Shown here: piece after piece, positions 29,533 to 39,436 of the stretch
How positions within the stretch are numbered: the first letter of the stretch is position 1
How the letters are laid out: each line of letters opens with the position of its first letter
Origin: Thermoanaerobaculia bacterium
GTDB taxonomy: Bacteria > Acidobacteriota > Thermoanaerobaculia > Multivoradales > JAHEKO01
Direction of reading: 5' to 3'
DNA length: 64,000 nucleotides
Assembly: GCA_947259925.1 (NCBI GenBank)
Contig: CAMYOG010000008.1
Span: 38,825-102,824 of the forward strand
Position numbers and translations under genes: made by a program
Notes under the pieces: generated by a model
Told to the model about the DNA's origin: nothing
Seen by the model: only the letters and a program-made list of their open reading frames with translations
The model's database searches: none

Positions 29533-31638
29533 CTATTCGACCCTTTCGGCCTCGAACACCCCGTTCGGCTGGAAGAAGGTCGCCGCCGAGACCGTACCCT
29601 CTTCGTCCTCGACGAAGCCGACCTTGATGATCGGGACCTCGACCAGCGTGAACCGGCCGCCGACTTCCGGCTCGAGCGTGTACATCGGCTGGCCGGGGAT
29701 CGAGACCGTCAGGGTGCTCCCGGACAGACCGACGGTGACCACCTGCCCGGAGAGCTCGTACCTGCCGACGTAGCGCTCTAGGTACTCGGCGTCGTAGAGG
29801 CGTGAGTCTGGCCGCTTGTCGAAGACGATCGGATCGAGGCGCGCCTCGAACGACGACTCGACCGAGGCGATGTCGCCCTCGACGTTGCTGCGGAACTGGA
29901 AGCGCGTATCTTCGAACGTCGGGTCGTCGTCGTTGCGCGCGCCGTTCCAGACGTCGTAGTGCCAGTGATCCAGGGGCGTCTCGATGTTGTTGAAGAGCGC
30001 GCTCAGGCGATCCCCGTCGAGAGAGATCTCGAGCGTGCCGTAGCCCGGATTCCAGTACTCGCCGGCGTAGTCGACGAGCGGGTGAGCGGGGCTGGTGTCC
30101 GGGACGCGGGTCTCTTCCATCTTCTCCTCGGCCTTCTCCTGGGCTTCGAGCGCCGCCTTGCGCTCCTCGAGCCCCTCGCCGTACCAGTCGATCGACTCGA
30201 GGTCGAGGACCAGGTCGGCGGCGTGCTGAGCGAGCACGCCCGGGAGGCCCGACCCCCGGTTGACGAACGCGACGATGCCGACGCCGTCGTCCGGAAAGAG
30301 CATGACCGAGGTGATGAAGCCGTCGATGCCGCCACCGTGAGCGATCCGCCGATGGCCGCGGTAGGTGTCGATTCCCCAGCCGAGCCCGTAGGAGCCTTGC
30401 GAGATCTCCGGCCGCTCGGGGGTCTCGCCGGTCGTCATGTGGGGCGAGTGGACGTCGGCGAGGATGCCCGGATCGATCAGCTGCCGATCGCCCACCTTGC
30501 CCCGGTTCAGATTGAACAGCAGCCACTTCGCCATCTCGTTGACCGATGAGTTGAGCGAGCCCGCCGGCCCGATCAGGTCGATCGGGCGGAACGGGATCAG
30601 CTCGATCTCGTGGGTGTCGTCGTGCTCGCGGTAGGGCTGGGAGAAGTCGTCGTCCTGCTGCGAGTCGGAGACCGAAAAGTTGGTGCGGGTCATGCCGAGC
30701 GGATCGAGGAGCCGCGCTCGCATCGCCTCTTCCCAGGTCGAGCCGGTCAGCCGGCCGGCGAGGTAGCCCGCGGTCATGAACATCAGGTTGTTGTACTGGA
30801 ACTTGGCTCGCGGCTGCTCGCTCAGCTCGAGGTGAGCCAGGCGCGCGACGAGCTCCGCGCGTGTCGACTCATTGTTGTTGTACCAGAGCAGATCGTGTCG
30901 CGGCAGGCCCGAGCGGTGGGTGACCAGGTCTCGCGGCGTCATCAGCTGGGTTGCCGTCGGGTCGGACAGACGGAACTCGGGGAGAAAGGTGGTCAGGGGC
31001 GCGTCCCACGCGAGCAGTCCCTCGTCGACCAGGGTCCCGAGCAGGGTGGCGGTGAACGCCTTGGTGGTCGAGCCGATGGCGAACAGGGTGTCGGGGGTCA
31101 TCGGCAGCTGGCGCTCGACGTCACGCAGGCCGAAGCCCTCGGCGAAGACCACCTCGCCTCCGGCGACCACCGCGATCGCCGAGCCGGGGACATTCCACTC
31201 CTCGATCGCCCGGGCGACGAAGTCGCCGAAGCCGTCGAGGCTCGCTCGCGCTTTGACGGCCGGTTGGTCACCACGGGTGAGCCCGAAGTCGAGCGACGCT
31301 CCACCCTGCGTGAACGTCCCGGTGATCCGGTCGCCGTCTTCGCTGACGGTGCCGGCGAAGGTCGGATCTCCTGGAATGTCCGGCATCGCGAAACGGACCG
31401 AGGTACCGTCCTGACTGACGCCGATCAGCTCCATGTCCTGGACCCCCTGCACCGGGATCGAGATGTCGCCACGCAGGGTGCCCCCCTCGGTGGAGAAGTC
31501 GACGTCGATGCCCAGGCCGGCGCCTGGGGTATCGATCTCGCCGACCCAGTGGCCAGAGACGTCGGGAGCCTGAGCGGACGCCGATGCGGTCGAGATCAGC
31601 ATCGCCAGAGCGACTACGGAAAAGCGAATGCGGTCCAT
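29533..31638 (-). CDS. Serine hydrolase, beta-lactamase/penicillin-binding class C family
   Basis: Signal peptide MDRIRFSVVALAMLISTASASA; SxxK 'AIGSTTKAFTATLL'; 'HGGGIDGF'. Start trimmed to 31638. Confidence 0.87.
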   Translation of the reverse strand: MDRIRFSVVALAMLISTASASAQAPDVSGHWVGEIDTPGAGLGIDVDFSTEGGTLRGDISIPVQGVQDMELIGVSQDGTSVRFAMPDIPGDPTFAGTVSEDGDRITGTFTQGGASLDFGLTRGDQPAVKARASLDGFGDFVARAIEEWNVPGSAIAVVAGGEVVFAEGFGLRDVERQLPMTPDTLFAIGSTTKAFTATLLGTLVDEGLLAWDAPLTTFLPEFRLSDPTATQLMTPRDLVTHRSGLPRHDLLWYNNNESTRAELVARLAHLELSEQPRAKFQYNNLMFMTAGYLAGRLTGSTWEEAMRARLLDPLGMTRTNFSVSDSQQDDDFSQPYREHDDTHEIELIPFRPIDLIGPAGSLNSSVNEMAKWLLFNLNRGKVGDRQLIDPGILADVHSPHMTTGETPERPEISQGSYGLGWGIDTYRGHRRIAHGGGIDGFITSVMLFPDDGVGIVAFVNRGSGLPGVLAQHAADLVLDLESIDWYGEGLEERKAALEAQEKAEEKMEETRVPDTSPAHPLVDYAGEYWNPGYGTLEISLDGDRLSALFNNIETPLDHWHYDVWNGARNDDDPTFEDTRFQFRSNVEGDIASVESSFEARLDPIVFDKRPDSRLYDAEYLERYVGRYELSGQVVTVGLSGSTLTVSIPGQPMYTLEPEVGGRFTLVEVPIIKVGFVEDEEGTVSAATFFQPNGVFEAERVE

Positions 31639-31747
31639 GAGAAGGTTCCTCCGAAAGGTGTCGGTGCCGATACTAGTCGCTCTACGGCCGGGAGGCGGCT
31701 CGTATTCTCGAAGGAAAAAGGGTGACAGGATACTCATCCCGGTTGCG

Positions 31748-32869
31748 ATGAAGCGTGCGCTCGTACTCCTGCTCCTGGTAACCGTCCTCGGCGGTGGTCT
31801 GGCGCTCTTTGCGCAGCAGGAGCCGGCCGGGCAGTTCGAAGAGCGCGTCGACGTCATCGAGGTCCTGGTCGACGTCCTGGCGACCGATCGCAAGGGCCGG
31901 GTGATCACAGGGCTCGGAATCGACGATTTCGTGGTCGTGGAGGACGGCGAGCCACGCGAGATCACCGGCGTCACGTTCTATACGACCCGCTATGAGGACC
32001 TGCCGGCCGGTGCGCCCGAGGCTGCGCCCCCACCGGAGGGATTCCCGCCGCCCAACCTCCCGGCCAGCCGCTACTTCATTCTCGTCTTCCACGACCAGAC
32101 CGTCCAGGCCATCGATCGGGCCCAGCTGATCAGCAATAGGCTCCGGGCGGCACGCGAGGCTCGAATGTGGGTCGAGTCCGAGATGGGCCCGTCCGATTGG
32201 ATCGCCGTCGTCCGTTTCGACTACCAGCTCACGGTGCAGCTGGATTTCAGTCAGGAGCGCCTGCAGATCCGCGACGCGATCGAGGCCGCCACCCTCAACC
32301 AGCGGACCAGCGCGATGCGTCCGTCCGTTCGGGCCCGGCGCGAGCACCCGGGGAGCGGACCGTCGCTCACCGAGCGCCTGCCGCACATAGCCGACCTCGA
32401 CCGGGCCAGCCTGCGCATGGAGGACGCGGTGCGGCTGGTAGCCGACGCCGCGCGGCCGATCATCGGCCGCAAGAACATGCTCATCTTCACGCTCGGCTTC
32501 GCGCGTCCCGACTCGGTGGACGGCTTGCCCGACCAGCGCTACTACCCGCCGATGCGAGAGGCGCTCAACTCGTCGAACGTCGCCGTCTACCCGATCGACA
32601 TGAGTGGCTCGGGCAACCAGTCGCCGCAGAACAACTTCTTGAGCCAGCTTGCCGACGAGACCGGTGGTATCTACTTCGCCACCTTCAACCGCTTTCTCGA
32701 TCCGCTGCGCGACATCTCGCGCTACAACACCGGCTACTACCTGTTGAGCTTCCGCTCGGAGGCGCCGGCCGGCGAGCGCGGCTACCGCAACTTCGAGGTG
32801 AAGTCCAAGGATCGAAAGGTGCGGGTGAAGGCGCGCCGCGGGTACACCTACGGCCCTCCCGCCCCCTAG
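31748..32869 (+). CDS. VWFA-related Acidobacterial domain protein (TIGR03436-like)
   Basis: MKRALVLLLLVTVLGGGLALFAQQEPAGQFEERVDVIEVLVDVLATDRKGRVITGLGIDDFVVVEDGEPREI; C-terminal 'YYLLSFRSEAPAGERGYRNFEVKSKDRKVRVKARRGY'. Confidence 0.85.
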   Translation: MKRALVLLLLVTVLGGGLALFAQQEPAGQFEERVDVIEVLVDVLATDRKGRVITGLGIDDFVVVEDGEPREITGVTFYTTRYEDLPAGAPEAAPPPEGFPPPNLPASRYFILVFHDQTVQAIDRAQLISNRLRAAREARMWVESEMGPSDWIAVVRFDYQLTVQLDFSQERLQIRDAIEAATLNQRTSAMRPSVRARREHPGSGPSLTERLPHIADLDRASLRMEDAVRLVADAARPIIGRKNMLIFTLGFARPDSVDGLPDQRYYPPMREALNSSNVAVYPIDMSGSGNQSPQNNFLSQLADETGGIYFATFNRFLDPLRDISRYNTGYYLLSFRSEAPAGERGYRNFEVKSKDRKVRVKARRGYTYGPPAP

Positions 32870-33666
32870 CCCGGCCCTTCGGACGCCTCGGCCGCTCCCT
32901 CGTCGGCGAAGATCTCACCTAGCCCGTGCGGCGGCTCGGGCCGATTCACGTTCTGGATCCCGGTGTAGAGATAGCGGTGCGACGACGGCTCGAACGGTTG
33001 CCAGTCGTCCTCGGGCTGTGCCAGCCGGTCGGCGATCACCATCCAGGCGGTCGGGTTCACCCCGAGCCCGAAGTGGGCCGACAGGACGCCGATGTTCTCG
33101 ATCCGGTCGTGAGCGAGACGCTCGATCGACGCCCGCCAGGCGACGATCGAGTCGCTCAGGGTGTAGATCGAGGTGATGAACTCGTCCTCGACCGCCGCCG
33201 GATCCTCGCCGGTCACCAGCTCATAGAGTCCGCGCACGCGACTGCCGCGCGCGCCGCCGCGGAACGGGCTGCCGAGGGTGATCACCTGCCGCACCAGCTC
33301 CTGCGCTTCCTTGGCCAGCTCGCGCGCATAGACGCCGCCCAGGCTCCAGCCGAGCAGCGAGATCTTGCGGTCGAAGCGCTCGGTCAGCTCGGCAACGCGG
33401 GCCGCCATCTGCAGGTGGAGCAGCCGGTCGTAGCCGTAGTTGCGTCCGAGCCGCCAGCGATGAGCCGAGTAGCCGCGGTTCTCGAGATACCAGCGCAGCG
33501 GCGCTGTCGACCTGGAGTTGGCCAGGAAGCCGGGTAGCACCAGCACCGGGTGGCCGTCGCCCTCGGGCTGCCGCTTCAGAGCCGGCCACCAGAGCGGTAG
33601 CGAGCCGAGCTCGAGGGCCGCTCGTCCCTCGAACAGCAGCAGGAGAGGCGACGGTGGTCGGATCAA
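32866..33666 (-). CDS. Alpha/beta hydrolase (lipase-like)
   Basis: 'PVLVLPGFLANSRSTAPLRWYLENRGY', 'KISLLGWSLGGVYAREL' (GxSxG); TTG start overlapping the WS/DGAT stop (TTGA). Confidence 0.82.
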   Translation of the reverse strand: MIRPPSPLLLLFEGRAALELGSLPLWWPALKRQPEGDGHPVLVLPGFLANSRSTAPLRWYLENRGYSAHRWRLGRNYGYDRLLHLQMAARVAELTERFDRKISLLGWSLGGVYARELAKEAQELVRQVITLGSPFRGGARGSRVRGLYELVTGEDPAAVEDEFITSIYTLSDSIVAWRASIERLAHDRIENIGVLSAHFGLGVNPTAWMVIADRLAQPEDDWQPFEPSSHRYLYTGIQNVNRPEPPHGLGEIFADEGAAEASEGPG

Positions 33667-35222
33667 GTCGACTCCCCACTCGGCTGTTCTAGGCGCTCGA
33701 GAGCCTCCTCGAGTCGATCGGTAGCCTCGTGCAGCTGGCTCAACGTCGTCCGTTCGAGCGCCGGCCGGCGCTCGACCTGGTCGGCCTCGATCCCTGCACG
33801 GAGCGATTCGGGATCGGTCGCCGGCTCGGCCTCCAGGGCCGCCAGCGACCGCTCGAGCAGCGTCTCCATCTCGGCGACGTCGGACATCACCTCTCGACAG
33901 GACGTGATGCCGATCGAGATCTGGCCCGCGAGGCTGAAGATGACCAGGATGAGACCGAGGCCGTCGAAGAGCGGCGCGGTGCCGACGTGTCCGTGCACTC
34001 GGGCACCCGCGAGGTAGATCGGCACCGGTGGCCCCGGAACGTTGGTGATCACGAGATTGAAGAACGGCCGATGGCGATCGGAGCCGCGCATGCGCAGGTA
34101 GAGCCTGCTCGCGAGCGCCGCGGTCTCGGAGGGGACGAGCTCCATCAGCTCGTTGGCGGGCAGGGCGCGGCCGTAGCCCTTGGCGCCGGCCGCGCTGCGA
34201 TGGATGCGCAGGAGGCGCTCGTGTGGATCGGCGATCTGTGTCGCCAGCTCGACCAGGAGCGCCGTGACCCGGTTGCCCATCGCCGTCTCTTCGTCCCGAG
34301 CCCGCACCGACATCGGCACCATGGCGATCAGCGGCTGATCGGGGAGCTCGTCGCGCGCGCCCAGCCACTCTCGCAGCGCTCCGGCGCAGACCGCCAGCAG
34401 GACGTCGTTGACCGTGGTCCCAGGTACCAGGTCACGGATCCGCCTGATCCGGTCGAGCGGGAACTCGACGCCGCCGAAGCTCCGGTGCGGTCCGACGCGG
34501 GAGTTCAGGATCGTCCTCGGCGCGGTCATCGGCATCGGTGGTCGCTCGAGGCTCTCCTCGAGAGTGCGGGATACCAGCGAGCCGGCGCCGGTCAGGGTCT
34601 TGGCGAGGATCCTGGCCAGATCGACGGACTTGGCGCCGATCCGGCCGTAGCTTCGGGCCACCAGCTCGATGCCGCTGGGCACCCGCTCAGGGTGCCAATC
34701 GTCAGGCGGCGTCAGGCGGCGGGCTCGCGGCTCCGGATCGAGCAGCGCCCCCATGATCTCCGCCCCCGAGACGCCGTCGACGGCCGCGTGGTGGACGCGG
34801 GCGATCAGGGCGAACGAGCCGGGTGATAGGCCGGGGTAGTCGTCGAGGCCGTCGACGAAGACCATCTCCCAGAGCGGCCGCTGCCGGCTGAGGGGGCGCG
34901 CGAAGAGGTCTGCCGCCAGGCGCATCAGCTCGCTCTTGCCGCCGGGTCGGGGTACTCCGACATGGGGCATGTGGAGGTCGAGGTCGAAGTCCGGGTCCTC
35001 GATCCAGTAGGGATGTCCCATCGACAGGGGCACCTCGATCAGGCGCTGCCGGAAGGTGCGGGCGATCGCCAGGCGCGACTCGACGTGGTCGCGGACCGTC
35101 CGGTAGCCGAAGTCAGGTCCGGCGGTGGCACCGTCGATCAGATAGACGCCGCCGATGTGCATCGGCGTCCGTGGCGACTCGAGGTAGATGAAGGCGGCGT
35201 CGAGCGCCGAGAGCTGTTCCAT
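33663..35222 (-). CDS. Wax ester synthase/diacylglycerol acyltransferase (WS/DGAT)
   Basis: MEQLSALDAAFIYLESPRTPMHIGGVYLID; catalytic HHxxxDG 'VHHAAVDGVSG'; 'NVPGPPVPIYLAGARV'. Confidence 0.93.
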   Translation of the reverse strand: MEQLSALDAAFIYLESPRTPMHIGGVYLIDGATAGPDFGYRTVRDHVESRLAIARTFRQRLIEVPLSMGHPYWIEDPDFDLDLHMPHVGVPRPGGKSELMRLAADLFARPLSRQRPLWEMVFVDGLDDYPGLSPGSFALIARVHHAAVDGVSGAEIMGALLDPEPRARRLTPPDDWHPERVPSGIELVARSYGRIGAKSVDLARILAKTLTGAGSLVSRTLEESLERPPMPMTAPRTILNSRVGPHRSFGGVEFPLDRIRRIRDLVPGTTVNDVLLAVCAGALREWLGARDELPDQPLIAMVPMSVRARDEETAMGNRVTALLVELATQIADPHERLLRIHRSAAGAKGYGRALPANELMELVPSETAALASRLYLRMRGSDRHRPFFNLVITNVPGPPVPIYLAGARVHGHVGTAPLFDGLGLILVIFSLAGQISIGITSCREVMSDVAEMETLLERSLAALEAEPATDPESLRAGIEADQVERRPALERTTLSQLHEATDRLEEALERLEQPSGEST

Positions 35223-35242
35223 GTCGGGCGGGCGCCGACATC

Positions 35243-35683
35243 TTAGCGTGGCGTGCCGAGCAGACTGTCGAAGTAGCGCCGCAGGTTGAGGGCGCCGGCG
35301 TCGAACGGCTCGAGCGACCGGTGGGCCTTCGCCTGCATCATGCCGCCCTCCATGACGGTCAGCACGAAGCGCGAGAGAGCGGCCAGCTCGACGTCGGCTG
35401 GAAAGCGGTCTCTCGCCCCTTGCAGCAGGCCGAGAATCCGGTTGGCCCAGGCGTCGAAGAGCTCCTCGACCTTCTCGCGCACGGCGGGGTGCTGGTCGCT
35501 CACCTCGAGGGCCAGATTGCCGATCGGGCAGCCCATCGTGCAGCTCGAGCGCACCAGGAACTCGCGGTAGATCTCGAGCACCCCGAAGACCTGGTCGATC
35601 GGATCGTCGTAGCGCTGGGTGGCGGGGGTGAAGATCTGGCGCTCGATCTCCTCGAGATGGGAGCGGCAGTCAAGCGAAGGGGC
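35243..35683 (-). pseudogene. TetR-family regulator C-terminal domain without N-terminal HTH (possible truncated gene)
   Basis: 'FLVRSSCTMGCPIGNLALEVSDQHPAVREKVEELFDAWANRILGLL' is a TetR C-terminal signature; same-frame stop (TGA) at 35684-35686 and no HTH upstream. Confidence 0.6.
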
Positions 35684-36106
35684 TCAGCCTTTCTTGGCCT
35701 CGCCGTCGCCGGTCGCGAGCTTCTTGAAGCCCGCGCTCTGTAGGTCGTTGGCGATCTCGCGGCGGGTCCTGACTGGCGGCAGATCGCGCATCTCGTGCTT
35801 GGCGAAGATCAGCCCGCACCTCAGGCACTCGCCCGCGGGCTCCTGAGGGAAGTGACAGACCGGACAGACCTGCCACTCCTCGGGTAGCACCCGGCAACGA
35901 GCCTTGGCGGTCGCCAGGGCTCCCGCGAACTTCTCCGCCTGCTCCTGGGTCAGCTGATCGCGGAGCACGACCGGCCGGCCGGCGAACGCCTCCTGCGCAT
36001 GGGGACCCTGGAGCACGCCCAGCTCCTCGAGCTGGTCCCTGACGGCTGCCGGATCGGCGTCGTCGAGCACCTCGCCGCAGAAAACCGCTTGATAGAACTC
36101 TCCCAT
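35684..36106 (-). CDS. Hypothetical protein with zinc-ribbon (CPVC...CLRC)
   Basis: 140 aa; 'WQVCPVCHFPQEPAGECLRCGLIFAKHE'. Confidence 0.65.
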   Translation of the reverse strand: MGEFYQAVFCGEVLDDADPAAVRDQLEELGVLQGPHAQEAFAGRPVVLRDQLTQEQAEKFAGALATAKARCRVLPEEWQVCPVCHFPQEPAGECLRCGLIFAKHEMRDLPPVRTRREIANDLQSAGFKKLATGDGEAKKG

Positions 36107-36323
36107 GACGGCTCACTCCTGGTGAGGGGTGCCGCAAAGTGGGTGCCAGTTTTCCGCTACGCCACCGAGAAACGACCGGTGGCGCAGAACCGCCCGATCG
36201 GCAAAGCCCCGTCGGGACCTCGGCCCGCGCTCGAGAGGCGCTGACTCGGCCACCGATCCCTATCGGTGGTCAAAAAGTGTCACTTGCATGTACAGATATT
36301 CGCACTCGGCGATGGGATCGCTG

Positions 36324-37859
36324 TCAGGACCGCATCCGTTCGACCGCCAGCGCCCCGGGCGCGCCGGTCAGGCCGCCGCCCGGATAGCTGCCGCCGCCGC
36401 ACAGATAGAGCCCCGCGATCGGAGTGGCGTAGCGGGCGCACTCCGGCGTCGGCCGGACGAAGAGCTGGTCGAGGCCGTGCTCACCGTGATGGATCTGGCC
36501 TCCGGCGAGGCCGTAGCGGGCCTCGAGGTCGGCAGGCGTCAGGGTCTCGCTGCCGGCCACGAGCGATCGGACCTCCGGAGCGTAGCGCTCGAGCCGGGTG
36601 AGCACCGCCTCGAGCAGTGCCGACCGTGCCTCGTCGGTCCAGCCTCCGTCGAGCTCGTAGGGGACGAAGTGCACGCCGACGGATAGGACGTGATGGCCCT
36701 GAGGAGCGAGGTCGGCCTCGCTGACGGTCGGCACCCGAACATCGAGCGCCAGATCGTCACCGAAGCGCCGGTACTTGACCGGATCGAAGGCTCGCTCGAG
36801 CGGGTCGATCCCCTCGGCGATCCGGATATGCGCCGCCGTCAGGTCGGGACGGCAGGCGAAGCTCGGATACGCGGTCAGAGCGAGATGTACCTTGGCGGTG
36901 GTGCCCCGCGAGCGGAAGTGGGAGATGCCGTGCTCGAGGCGGAGAGAGAGGCGCTCCGCGGGCAGTAGATCCAGGAGCGTGTGTCGCGGATTGCAGGCCG
37001 CGGCGATCCGTGCGGCCGTCACCGTCTCGCCGCCCTCGAGTCGGACGCCGGTGACGGCGTCACCCTCCATCTGGATGCTCTGCACCGGGGCGGCGGTACG
37101 GACCTCGACGCCCGCGTCGCGGGCCGCCCGCTCGAGGGCCGCCACCAGTGCCGGTCCTCCCCCCTTGACCCCCGGTCCGGCGAAGCATTCGTGCAGCAGG
37201 AGGTTGGCGTTGGTGCCCGGTGACCACGGTCCGGTGTAGCCGCCGTAGACCGCGGGCCCGGCCAAGAGAGCGTTCAGCCGGTCGCTGGTGAACCACTCGC
37301 GCAGCCAGTCGGCGACGCACATCGGTCCGATCCGGAAGAGCTCCATCATGTCGCTCCGGCCGAGCATCCGGAGTCCGAGAGCCGTCCGGGCGAGGGTCCA
37401 CAGGTCGCCGATCTTCTGCTCCGAAATGTCGACCGGAACCCGGTCGAGCGCCCGGCGGACGAAGGGTGCCAGCCGCGCGAGGAAGGCGCGGTACTCGCCG
37501 TACGACGCCGCGTCGTCGCCCAGCTCTGGGCTTGCCCTCTCGGCGTCCCGCCAGAGCAGGATGCCGCCGCCGTTGCCGGCGGGCGCCGGGGAGAAGACCG
37601 GAGTCTCCTCGGACTCGAGCTCGAGGCCGAGCTCGCGCAGGCGGAGCTTCGCGACCACCCAGGACCTGAGCTGGGTGGTGTCGTGGTCGACCCCGATCGT
37701 GCGGTACCCGGGGTGGAACTCCTCTCCCGCCGCCAGTCCACCGAGCCGCTCGCGAGCCTCGAGGACCAGCACCCTGTCACCCGCCTGAGCCAGCAGGGTC
37801 GCGGCGACCAGTCCGTTGTGACCGCCGCCGATCACGATCGTGTCCCAGCGCTCGCTCAT
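36324..37859 (-). CDS. NAD(P)/FAD-dependent oxidoreductase (phytoene desaturase-like)
   Basis: 'DTIVIGGGHNGLVAATLLAQAGDRVLVLEARERLGG'; C-terminal 'PIAGLYLCGGGSYPGGGLTGAPGALAVERM'. Confidence 0.9.
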   Translation of the reverse strand: MSERWDTIVIGGGHNGLVAATLLAQAGDRVLVLEARERLGGLAAGEEFHPGYRTIGVDHDTTQLRSWVVAKLRLRELGLELESEETPVFSPAPAGNGGGILLWRDAERASPELGDDAASYGEYRAFLARLAPFVRRALDRVPVDISEQKIGDLWTLARTALGLRMLGRSDMMELFRIGPMCVADWLREWFTSDRLNALLAGPAVYGGYTGPWSPGTNANLLLHECFAGPGVKGGGPALVAALERAARDAGVEVRTAAPVQSIQMEGDAVTGVRLEGGETVTAARIAAACNPRHTLLDLLPAERLSLRLEHGISHFRSRGTTAKVHLALTAYPSFACRPDLTAAHIRIAEGIDPLERAFDPVKYRRFGDDLALDVRVPTVSEADLAPQGHHVLSVGVHFVPYELDGGWTDEARSALLEAVLTRLERYAPEVRSLVAGSETLTPADLEARYGLAGGQIHHGEHGLDQLFVRPTPECARYATPIAGLYLCGGGSYPGGGLTGAPGALAVERMRS

Positions 37860-39436
37860 AGCTCACCCGAGCCCAGGAGCGCCGAGGCCGCGAGCTGACC
37901 GCAAGCACCCATGATGCCGCCGCCCGGATGGGTGCCGGAGCCGCACATCCAGAGATTCCTGATCGGAGTCCGGTAGCGTGCCCAGCCGGCCGTCGGTCGC
38001 TGGAAGAGGAGCTGCTCGAGGCTCAGCTCACCCTGGAAGATGTTGCCCTCGGTCAGCCCGAACTGCTGCTCGAGGTCCCAGGGTGTCAACACCTGACGGT
38101 AGAGGATCGACTCCTCGAAGCCCGGGCAGTACTCGGCGAGGGTCTCGACCACGGCGTCGCCGAACGCCTCGCGCTTTGCCGGCCAGTGCTCGGCACCTTC
38201 CTTGATGTGGTACGGGGCGTACTGGACGAAGCACGACACCACGTGCTTGCCGGGCGGCGCGAGGCTCGGGTCGATCACCGAGGGTATGACGACGTTGATG
38301 TACGGCCGCGACGAGAAATCGCCGTACTTGGCCTCGTCGTAGGCGTGCTCGAGGTAGTCGATGCCGGGCGCGATCGCGATGTCGCCCCGCAGATGCGCGC
38401 TGCCGTCGCGGCCGGGGAAGCGCGGCAGCCGGTCGACGGCGAGGTTGACCTTGCCGGAGCTGCCGCGCAGCTTGTAGCGCTTGATCGCGGTCACGAAGTC
38501 GGCGTCGAGGTTCTCCTCGCCGACCAGGCTTAGGAAGGTGAGATTCGGGTCGCAGCTCGAAACCACCGTCTTGGTGCGGATCTCGTCGCCGTTTTCGAGC
38601 ACGACGCCCCGGGCGCGACCGTTCTCGAGCAGGACGTGGTCGACTGGGGCCTCGGTGCGGATCTTGGCGCCGAGTGCCTCGGCGGCGCTGGCGCACGCCA
38701 GGCTGAGGCCACCGGTACCCCCTTTCGAATAGCCCCACGAACGGAAGGCGCCGTCGATCTCGCCCATGTAGTGGTGCAGAAGGACGTACGCGGTGCCGGG
38801 CGAGCGGACGCCCAGATAGGTCCCGATGATGCCGCTCACCGACATCGGCGCCTTCAACACGTCCGACTCGAACCACTGGTCGAGGAAGTCGACCGAGCTC
38901 ATCGTGAACAGCTTGAGATGCATGTAGAGCGACTCGGGGTCGGCGTTGCGCAGCTCGTCGCTGAATCTCCAGAGCTCGAGCAGCTCACTCGGCTTGAGCG
39001 ACGCCGGATCGGGAGCCGGGGAGTCGATGACCCCTTTGGCGAAGCGCGCCATCTTGGTCATCGTCAGCCCGAACTCGGGGTAGATCTCGGAGTCCCTGAC
39101 GCTGAACCGGGCGATCTCGCGGCGGCTCCGCTCCGGATCGACCCAGCGGCAGAGGCCCATGTCGTCCTGCAGGGGAGTGAACGCGGTTTCGAGAGGCAGC
39201 AGCTCGAGTCCGTGGGCGGGCAGGTCGAGGTCGCGGATGATGCCCGGCCGGAAGAGGCTGACGACGTAGGATGCGACCGAGAACTTGAACCCGGGGTAGA
39301 GCTCCTCGGTGACCGCCGCTCCACCCAGGACGTGACGGCGCTCCAGCACCACGACCTTCTTGCCGGCCTTGGCCAGGTAGGCCGCGCAGACCAGACCGTT
39401 GTGGCCGCCGCCGATGATCGCCGCGTCGTAGCTCAC
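37856..39436 (-). CDS. NAD(P)/FAD-dependent oxidoreductase (phytoene desaturase-like)
   Basis: 'YDAAIIGGGHNGLVCAAYLAKAGKKVVVLERRHVLGG'; C-terminal 'PIRNLWMCGSGTHPGGGIMGACGQLAA'; GTG start at 39436; ATGA overlap with the next gene. Confidence 0.9.
   Translation of the reverse strand: MSYDAAIIGGGHNGLVCAAYLAKAGKKVVVLERRHVLGGAAVTEELYPGFKFSVASYVVSLFRPGIIRDLDLPAHGLELLPLETAFTPLQDDMGLCRWVDPERSRREIARFSVRDSEIYPEFGLTMTKMARFAKGVIDSPAPDPASLKPSELLELWRFSDELRNADPESLYMHLKLFTMSSVDFLDQWFESDVLKAPMSVSGIIGTYLGVRSPGTAYVLLHHYMGEIDGAFRSWGYSKGGTGGLSLACASAAEALGAKIRTEAPVDHVLLENGRARGVVLENGDEIRTKTVVSSCDPNLTFLSLVGEENLDADFVTAIKRYKLRGSSGKVNLAVDRLPRFPGRDGSAHLRGDIAIAPGIDYLEHAYDEAKYGDFSSRPYINVVIPSVIDPSLAPPGKHVVSCFVQYAPYHIKEGAEHWPAKREAFGDAVVETLAEYCPGFEESILYRQVLTPWDLEQQFGLTEGNIFQGELSLEQLLFQRPTAGWARYRTPIRNLWMCGSGTHPGGGIMGACGQLAASALLGSGEL

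Noticed and set aside
29482-29533. Short hairpins and SD-like sequences between the GGDEF and serine hydrolase genes
   Set aside because: Stems of about 5 bp only; expected by chance in GC-rich DNA.
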